Below, one piece after another: positions 7,984 through 13,741 of a stretch of 13,741 nt of DNA; positions within the stretch are counted from its first letter, which is position 1; the number at the start of each line of letters is the position of its first letter. Both the position numbers and the translations under genes were made by a program. The notes under the pieces are model-generated. The model was given only the letters and a program-made list of their open reading frames with translations. It was not told where the DNA came from and did not search any database. Source of the stretch: Phoronis ovalis (Eukaryota; Phoronida; Phoronidae); NCBI GenBank assembly GCA_028565635.1, contig JAOXYB010003346.1, positions 1 to 13,741 of the forward strand. Reading direction: 5' to 3'.

Positions 7984-8300
7984 GTGTTAGCTATTTACAT
8001 AATAAACATGTAATAAATATATAACACTCCTACTCAAGTTGTGCAAACTTTGGAACAAAAAAATTGATGCATAACCTCCAAGTGCACGTAAATTAATAAA
8101 AACTTGTAAAATGAAATAACAATTTAAAAGTGAATACAGTTCAAAATTTATGTGTTGCGCAAAATAACTTTTGAAAATAGAGAATTATTTTTAAACTTGT
8201 TTTTGCAGGTGGAATTTTCAATAAACAAGATAATATATCAGTTGCTTTCTTTTCTTTTGGAATTAAGCAATGTTATTAACCGCAAAATTTAATTTTTTTT
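7984..8300. other. A/T-rich non-coding DNA
   Basis: I see no gene, repeat or structured element. The stretch ends in a long T run (8293-8302) that leads into the G+C-richer island at 8301-8541 and could act as a polypyrimidine tract for an acceptor at 8319-8320. Confidence 0.5.
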
Positions 8301-8541
8301 TTGACATGTCAAAGGGCAGGTAGTGCTGTTTTAAGTTTTGCAACTTATTACCGCTTTACGGCATTCAAAAGACAAAAAGATTTTGGTGCATTTGATCGCA
8401 GATGGGCTTTGTCAACAGAAATAATTGTAAAGAGTTTAGACAACTTACCGCATCTGTCCCGCTGCGGGGCAAACAAGTGCATGACAGTTCTTTGATTTCA
8501 GAATTAAGGAGTGCCTGAATGGAGATACGGCTTCATGCACG
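8301..8541 (+). other. G+C-richer island, possible exon(s), strand unclear
   Basis: This island contrasts sharply with its flanks and has several CpG dinucleotides. On the plus strand a 64-codon frame runs 8301-8495 without an ATG at its start; its middle (KRQKDFGAFDRRWALSTEI) looks protein-like, and a T-rich AAAGGGCAG acceptor precedes GTAGTGCTG. A second plus block of 40 bases (8502-8541) lies between GATTTCAG and GTATGT and is open in one frame (IKECLNGDTASCT). On the minus strand a 66-base block (8449-8514) between CTCCATTCAG and GTAAGT is open in two frames. These readings compete and none matches a family I recognise. It could be an exon, a non-coding RNA exon, or a transposon remnant. 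Confidence 0.3.
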
Positions 8542-10331
8542 GTATGTTATGAAAAAATATGAGTATTTTCATTGAATTTTTTATGTTTTGTAGGAAAATC
8601 TATAACTTGTATAATTGAATATTTTTTTTAAACCTAAAGTTGTATGCCATAAATGAACTTTTTTTTTATTCAACCAGCTTTTGAATTAAATTTGAAGTCA
8701 ATTCAAACAGGAGTTGAGGAGCCTTTGCCATCCAAAAAATTCTAATAACAATAATTAACTTGATTTGAATGGAGGTCAGATGAACAAATGTATCATTATA
8801 ATCATGGTAAATGTACTTGGGTTATAAGAAAATTTAAAATATTTAATATTATCTAAAGTTAGGCTAAAATTGAACTGAGATGCATTTCAGTTTCTATATG
8901 CTCTGAGCACCAGAACCTTGTATAATTTGATGTATTTTTGTAAATTTGGCAAAAGGTAAAAAAACAACAGAAGAATTTCATTTGACCAATCTCAATTTAA
9001 CGTAGTCACAGAATTTTTTGTAAAAATACTTCCAGAGCTAAATATACATTTAATTCCTGAAACCCTAAAATAGAATTTAGAAACAATATGAAATTAGTTT
9101 TATTTCTTTTGATTAAAAATTATCAATTTCATTATACTCTTCACAAAATAAACAATAAAAAAATTGATAGAAATTCAGGCGGACGTAACATTGTTCTATC
9201 CTGTTTCATGTAATAAACAAAGAATCATGTTTGTTTTGCCACAACACTTTTAATACTAAAATTTTATTAAATTGTTTAATACATAGAAACTATGAATAAT
9301 TATTCTTTCTCATTTTGTATTCCCAAAATAACAATGAGAAATTCCATAAAAAATAAACTTGATCAGTGCATTCGCCATTGTTTACAAGTTCAGTTTTGTT
9401 TTGTCAAAATTATTTTATGGGTTATTAACTTTTGTACCCATTTTTTTTGTTTATCTTTCACTACCAAAAAAACTGGAAAGTTTAAGTTATCTGTAACAGA
9501 AGTGTTTGTAAGCTAGTTAGTATTTGCATATAATTATTTCCTCGCATGTTTAGCAATACATATGCTATTTGACCTGTAATAAATGTGCCAAATATAAACC
9601 AATGAAACTGAAAGAAAATAGGTTAGTAACAGGAAAGCACGATACCAAAATATTTTGTAATGTATTTTTTTAATATTTAAAATGTATTTTTCTTATATCA
9701 AGGCATAGGTTTACAGAATTTTAAATTTAAAATGCAAGTTTTTTTTATTTCAGGTTTAATTTGAATGAATTTTTATTTAAATCTTAAAAGATTTTAGCTT
9801 TCATAATCTCGTATCTTTGAAAAAATTAATATAGCTGTGAATAATAGTGTTATTTTCAAAAGCCATTTTTATATTCAAAATCTGTCTTTGTCTTCTTTCA
9901 TTTTAATTCTTACTTGTGTTTCATGTGAAATATGTCCTTTCTTAAATCAGAAGTAATATGAATGTCTATGCTGTGAATGAGACATGCGTTACAACTTTCA
10001 GTTCATATTTAGCGTACTTGCAGCGAATACTTTAATTCTAGTATCCATATAGGCAGGAAAGCTGCATTTAGGATAAAGCCAGATACAAAATATACTTTTT
10101 TATTCAAAATGTGAAAAATGTAAAAGATTGCGTGGATCTATTTTATTCTTAAGATCTCCTTAAATCACAAAAAATATTAATCTAATAAAAACTGTATGGA
10201 GCCAATTTAAAATTTCAAAAAATTACATATTAATTTCAAGATTTTTTTAACTTATAATTTTTCAGTTTAAAAATGATTATCTTCAATTGTACTAAGTTTC
10301 AGAAATATCTGATGACTAATTTATTATTTTT
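8542..10331. other. Very A/T-rich non-coding DNA
   Basis: I see no gene in this 1.8-kb block. It is the most A/T-rich part of the window, full of A and T runs and TTTAAA words. A perfect 16-bp palindrome (ATTTTAAATTTAAAAT, 9718-9733) is of a kind expected by chance in such DNA. The 74-codon plus-strand frame at 9292-9516 has no motif. TTTTTCAGTTTAAAAATGATTATC near 10260 distantly resembles the duplication that follows. Confidence 0.55.
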
Positions 10332-10545
10332 ACTAATTTATTGGTGTTATTGTTCTCATAAATTATTTTGTTTTAGCTACCTAAACTCAAAATGAACTTA
10401 CGAATTCACTCTTAGAATTAAGTTAAATAATATTTGCATTTACTTTTTAGGGTTTAAAATAGACTAATCAGTGTTATTGTCCTCATATATAATTTTTAGT
10501 TCAACCCTAAAATCAAAATAAACATATTAACATATTTAATTCCTG
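10332..10545 (+). repeat. Diverged tandem duplication, about 127 bp
   Basis: Copy 1 (from 10332) and copy 2 (from 10463) share ACTAAT, GTGTTATTGT-CTCATA, an A/T stretch with TTTTAG, then a CCTAAA-TCAAAAT-AAC motif, in the same order at offsets of 125-131 bases. A more distant third copy may lie upstream (AATTTTTCAGTTTAAAAATGA near 10257). It is old and non-coding. Confidence 0.5.
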
Positions 10546-11831
10546 CTTTTAAAAGTTAAAAAATATGTATTATACTTTGCCTTACTTAAATGAAGAAATT
10601 TTCCCAGTTGTTGTCTTGGTACATTTCCAATTTCTTTTCGGTAGCAAAATTTATTATACTAGTTAGACTATTAATATCCTTGGAAAATCAAAAATAAATA
10701 ACGTGAAGAGGTGCAGTATCTTTTTAAAAACAGAAAAGTACTATTAAGTTGTCTAATTTATTAACCTAGTTACCTCAATAAAAAAATACTTTATTTTTTT
10801 GGATTTTGAACTGCAGTATTTTGTGTATTGAATCCTTTGAAATTTAAATAAGATTATAATGTAGAAAAACACAAAATGAGGTCTCCAACATTTAAGTGAA
10901 TTATTTCCGGTTCCGGTGTACCACTGCATATAACGAAACATTTGTAATAAATTTGGATAGTGATTTGTGACAGAAATGAGTCATCAGAAAAAAACCTTGA
11001 TTGAACTAAAAGGTAAACTTTTCAATTCTCATGATTTCAAAATTCACACGCTTTGCTTCCTTATTTTCATATCTTACAATTTTTAGATATTCACATTACC
11101 CTACATTTTAAGATTTTTATGATTATCTAAAATTCATGTACCTCTTCAGTGATTTGTAACATTTCATGAACAATGAAATGACATGCAAAAAAATTATACT
11201 TTTTTAATTTCTATTTCAGATCTGCCAATAATTTTAACGAATGTGTGCAGTTTTACAAAAGTTATTAGATTTAAATGCTTCCAATTTCAGAATTTGGACT
11301 TTCTCAAACTTCATAATTCCATGTTCAGATTTTTATGATTTCCAACATTCATACAAAGTTAAAAAAATTAATTGCCTAGTATCTGTAAAGTTGTACTGTA
11401 AATGTTTTAAAATCATGTTGGTGCATGTAGCAACCATGTTTTAAGACTGGAACCAGTTAACACATTCCACTTCCTATTTGAAAAATTTACTTTCAAATAA
11501 AAGTCGAAATAAAATTTGACTAATGGGTTTCTACATATTAATAGGATCAAAGTTTAATCTCAGTTGTATAATACAACATTTAGCTTCAAATGATTACACA
11601 TATTTATTTTTTTATTGTATTAGGAGGGAGATATGCATTTGAAGCATAGTGAAGTTATCCACTTACATTTGTATGTGCCATTGGGGTTGATTCTCACGTC
11701 TTCAGCAGATTTTAAAAAAACCCCAGAGATTTCTCTAATTACCCCAAGTGATAATGGTGACACAAAAAAAGGAAAATCACTTTGTTCATTTTTTTTCTAA
11801 CTGTTTACAAAAACGAGCTCCTCCATTTCAG
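10546..11831. other. A/T-rich non-coding DNA
   Basis: No supportable gene. Short frames at 10753-10941 (minus) and 11241-11444 (plus) show no motif. AGATTTTTATGATT occurs twice (about 11111 and 11327) with weakly similar flanks, possibly a very old 217-bp duplication. A CA/C-rich patch (AAAAACCCCAGAGATTTC, near 11717) is isolated. G+C and CpG content begin to rise after about 11810. Confidence 0.5.
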
Positions 11832-11990
11832 GTCACGTTTTGTGAAAAACTAGCCAAACCAATTATGGCGGCAGAAGTGACTCGATTCTGTGTCATTTTT
11901 ATGAGTTTAGGTACTTTGTTATCAGCATGCATAAAACATCAAAATAATCCTGATTATGTGGTTAAACTCCAAAGCGAATCATTACATTAA
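11832..11990 (+). CDS. Candidate first exon or 41-aa peptide, doubtful
   Basis: ATG at 11865 sits in ATTATGGCGGCAG, a strong-looking start, and opens a 41-codon frame to TAA at 11988-11990. It begins MAAEVTR, followed by a hydrophobic run (FCVIFMSLGTLLSAC) that resembles a signal peptide or membrane anchor, then a polar tail. A pyrimidine-rich acceptor (CTCCTCCATTTCAG, ending 11831) precedes it, and a weak donor (TTTAG then GTACTT at 11911) could end an exon after residue 15, in which case the peptide end shown here is intronic. The surrounding 350 bases are richer in G+C and CpG than the rest. No family is recognised, and whether it is expressed cannot be told. Confidence 0.25.
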   Translation, partial: VTFCEKLAKPIMAAEVTRFCVIFMSLGTLLSACIKHQNNPDYVVKLQSESLH

Positions 11991-11995
11991 CTCAC

Positions 11996-12145
11996 CTAAA
12001 CAGCGGCTACAGCAGCAAGCCTCAGCAAAAATGTGGCACGATTCAAGGTGTTTAGACTCCGTCGTGATTTTTTAGCTGGAAATCCTGAACTATAAATGAT
12101 GACGAGTTGTTGGTACCTAGATCTCGTATGATATTGGCACTTCAT
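11996..12145 (-). CDS. Candidate terminal exon or 49-aa frame, doubtful
   Basis: A minus-strand ATG at 12145 opens 49 codons to TAG at 11996-11998. Its second half (FPAKKSRRSLNTLNRATF, then LLRLAAVAAV) has basic and Ala/Leu-rich composition unlike the A/T-driven frames around it. An acceptor (TTATAGTTCAG) allows an exon to start at 12084; joined to the block at 12567-12675 the reading frame is kept, giving 65 codons and then the TAG. The TAG is followed directly by GTGAGT, a strong donor motif, which would make no sense after a stop unless the exon is read in another way or the motif is chance. It overlaps nothing on the plus strand but abuts the frame ending at 11990. Confidence 0.25.
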   Translation of the reverse strand: MKCQYHTRSRYQQLVIIYSSGFPAKKSRRSLNTLNRATFLLRLAAVAAV

Positions 12146-12566
12146 TATAATACATTAATGATGTCACATGTGTTTGAACGCAATTGCTGCTTAAAAGTAA
12201 AATATACGCTTCATCTTCACGTGGTGCTAACATTATTTTATCTGTTTCCCATAAAAGTAGCACCCTTCAATTATGGATTGATGTCTTATCTGCATGTATA
12301 TTCTTTTTATGGCTTTTACAATTTTTACAATTATTTAAATTGTTTGAAGTTTTAATAATTTTCATCTAGGGTTCACATAGAGTTTAAGATATTTTTATAT
12401 GCTTTTCCTTAATTATTATATCACATTTCTGTGCTATTTAAAAAATATTTCATGACATTTAACTATTTTTAAAACAAATTGTGCAGGCTACAAATAATCC
12501 TCCTGCATGAATGGGGGGAAAATAAATTACTGCTTTTACCAATAAAACTCTTCCGCTGTGTCTCAC
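12146..12566. other. A/T-rich non-coding DNA
   Basis: The two overlapping plus-strand frames (12107-12355 and 12184-12369) read the same DNA in different registers, are hydrophobic and carry no motif, so neither is supported. Under the minus-strand gene hypothesis this is an intron of 482 bases running from 12566 down to 12085. A G run (TGAATGGGGGGAAAA, near 12510) is the only local oddity. Confidence 0.5.
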
Positions 12567-12675
12567 CTGTGACAGATTGTTTTAATTGTAATCCTTTGGT
12601 TGTATACTTAAACTGATCATATCTTAAACTGTTCAATATTTCAGGCGGTAAAATAATGTAGAAATCTTGACGCAA
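12567..12675 (-). CDS. Candidate internal exon, unknown product
   Basis: A 109-base minus-strand block is bounded by an acceptor (TTTGCAAATTTTAG just beyond 12675) and a good donor (CACAG then GTGAGA at 12561-12566). One frame is open for 36 codons plus one base; the preceding codon is the TAG of the acceptor, so it can only be coding if spliced. Its residues (LRQDFYIILPPEILNSL, later RYDQFKYTTKGLQLKQ) look like a globular protein and use Pro, Asp, Gln and Tyr rather than only A/T-rich codons. I recognise no family. The frame also runs on past the donor to a stop at 12469. The next block down (12084-11996) continues it in phase. Confidence 0.3.
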
Positions 12676-13412
12676 CTAAAATTTGCAAATAGTCATAAAC
12701 ATTTCTTGTAATGAACTTGTACTGACGGAAGGTAAAAGTTTATGAAATTGAAGTGGCAGCTACCTCCTTATATACACCTGCTTGCCAAAGTCGATAGGAT
12801 TTCCTATCATAATCACCTAGTAGTAACTATTTATTTGTTGTAGCAGTTTCACAAGGATATTGTCATACTGATCAGAGGATGATTGAATTGATGCAAATGA
12901 CGGAGAGCAGTTCTTATAAATTGTTAACTGCCTCCACATTTTGCTTGCCTGTTTTATAAGCTAATCATGAAAGGCCTTTGAATTATTTTTTAATTACACA
13001 ATTAGTAGCAAATTTTCGTCATACCTAGCATTAATTGACGTATACTTAGTTTATTTTAAATTGATATCTGATGCAAGCGTACCATTGATGGTAAACAACG
13101 ACTTGACAAGGAAACAAACACGTATTTGTGTATTTCATTATGCTTATATTTTTAACTTAAAAGTTAATAGATAAACTATCTTATCTATCATAAGCTATTA
13201 ACCTGATGAAGTTGTGATGTAATAGGCTATTTCTGTAAACTTAGCATATTAATTCCGTCTATGAATTCTATTTCTATTTTTTAGCAGTTCCATGATTCAC
13301 AAGTTTTTTTCTTTTTGTGCAAGGTTGGGTCCACATTTGTGAATGAAAACGTGCATGTTACGTACATTCCACATTAAGGATATATTTTTAGCGAAGTATT
13401 ATCTGATAGGCT
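12676..13412. other. Non-coding DNA with small palindromes
   Basis: No supportable gene. GATAGGA and TCCTATC (12793-12808) form a perfect 7-bp palindrome around two T. At 13152-13167 TTAACTT and AAGTTAA flank AA, and at 13163-13202 GTTAATAG pairs with CTATTAAC around a smaller GATAA/TTATC stem. These structures overlap and could compete. Otherwise the block is A/T-rich with no coding signal. Confidence 0.5.
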
Positions 13413-13686
13413 GATGTTTTTAAGCTATTAAGGTCTAGCTCTCAAAGGTTATGTTTTTCACCATCAGACACTAATGTATAAAAAGGGGATGTTCTTTACT
13501 GATTGCGATTTGCCGAAGGGTATATGTTTCTCCATCAGACATTGGTGCATAAACTGGGTATGTTTTTACTAATCGAGGTCTGCCACAAGATCACTTTTTA
13601 AACCAGCATGTCTACCAAAAGGGTGCTTTCTTAGCAGGCGTGTTTAGGGGCTCTTTTTAAACCTTGTGGCCCATCATTAACACAGG
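13413..13686 (+). repeat. Eroded minisatellite, about 72-bp units
   Basis: Four units start near 13413, 13488, 13559 and 13621. Units 1-3 begin with GATGTTTTT, GATGTTCTTTACTGAT and TATGTTTTTACTAAT, then AGGTCTAGC, CGATTTGCC or AGGTCTGCC. Units 1 and 2 share CCATCAGACA followed by a TA-TGTATAAA or TGGTGCATAAA motif and a G run. Units 3 and 4 share CACTTTTTAAACC and CTCTTTTTAAACC. Spacing is 75, 71 and about 62 bases. The array may begin slightly earlier. Its TATAAAAAGGGG string is part of the repeat, not evidence of a promoter. Confidence 0.7.
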
Positions 13687-13741
13687 TTATTTTCTTTTTA
13701 TGCATAAAATAACATTAGATTAATAAACTTAGACAGTATCA

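Noticed and set aside
11100-11345. AGATTTTTATGATT occurring twice 217 bases apart
   Set aside because: Flanking similarity is weak and the word is A/T-rich, so chance is an adequate explanation.
11865-11990. LSAC in the MAAEVTR peptide as a bacterial lipobox
   Set aside because: The window is eukaryotic in character, with no ribosome-binding site or neighbouring bacterial genes; the match is a chance four-residue string.
12107-12369. Two overlapping plus-strand frames of 82 and 61 codons
   Set aside because: They read the same T-rich DNA in different registers; neither has a motif, and overlap of two such frames signals low stop density, not genes.
13475-13490. TATAAAAAGGGG as a TATA box
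   Set aside because: It is one variant of a motif inside the minisatellite units, and no transcript or coding start follows.
1-13741. tRNA, rRNA, SINE with A and B boxes, CRISPR array, prokaryotic operon
   Set aside because: No GGTTCGANNCC-like B box with a cloverleaf, no conserved rRNA string, no regularly spaced identical repeats with unique spacers, and no dense coding were seen on either strand.

Overview
This window looks like A+T-rich (about two-thirds A+T by eye) non-coding eukaryotic nuclear DNA, most likely from an animal. No open frame exceeds 110 codons on either strand, stops are dense in all six frames, and there is none of the gene packing expected of a bacterium, phage or plasmid. 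Consensus-like splice sites (GTAAGT, GTGAGT, pyrimidine-rich CAG), several tandem duplications and a decayed C2H2 zinc-finger stretch all fit a large intron or intergenic region of a metazoan genome. I cannot name the species; a marine invertebrate would fit the composition and repeat style, but that is a guess.

Layout. 1-940: unremarkable A/T-rich DNA with small hairpins. 1048-2342: the clearest structural feature, a 66-bp inverted repeat (63/66 matching; the inner 60 bp match at 59 positions) whose arms are 1163 bp apart. 2456-2695 (minus): two degenerate C2H2 fingers. 2944-3014: a perfect 32-bp tandem duplication. 3058-3174 (plus): a splice-bounded 39-codon open block. 3185-3965: an eroded array of roughly 150-bp units. 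4642-4972: hairpins and a small G+C-rich patch with an open frame. 6059-6355: an imperfect 145-bp tandem duplication. 7174-7983: an old direct repeat. 8301-8541: a second G+C-richer island. 8542-11820: very A/T-rich, with one old duplication near 10.4 kb. 11832-12145: an island with an ATGGCGGC start on the plus strand and a 49-codon frame on the minus strand. 12567-12675 (minus): a splice-bounded open block. 13413-13686: an eroded minisatellite of about 72-bp units.

There is no complete gene, operon, RNA gene, CRISPR array or recognisable defence or mobile system. The candidate exons are weak: in DNA this A/T-rich, I estimate that a handful of 35-40-codon open blocks flanked by acceptable splice sites would arise by chance in 13.7 kb. 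Two minus-strand blocks (12567-12675 and 11996-12084) are compatible in reading phase and could be the last exons of a minus-strand gene. Everything coding here is therefore a hypothesis; the repeats are read directly from the sequence.
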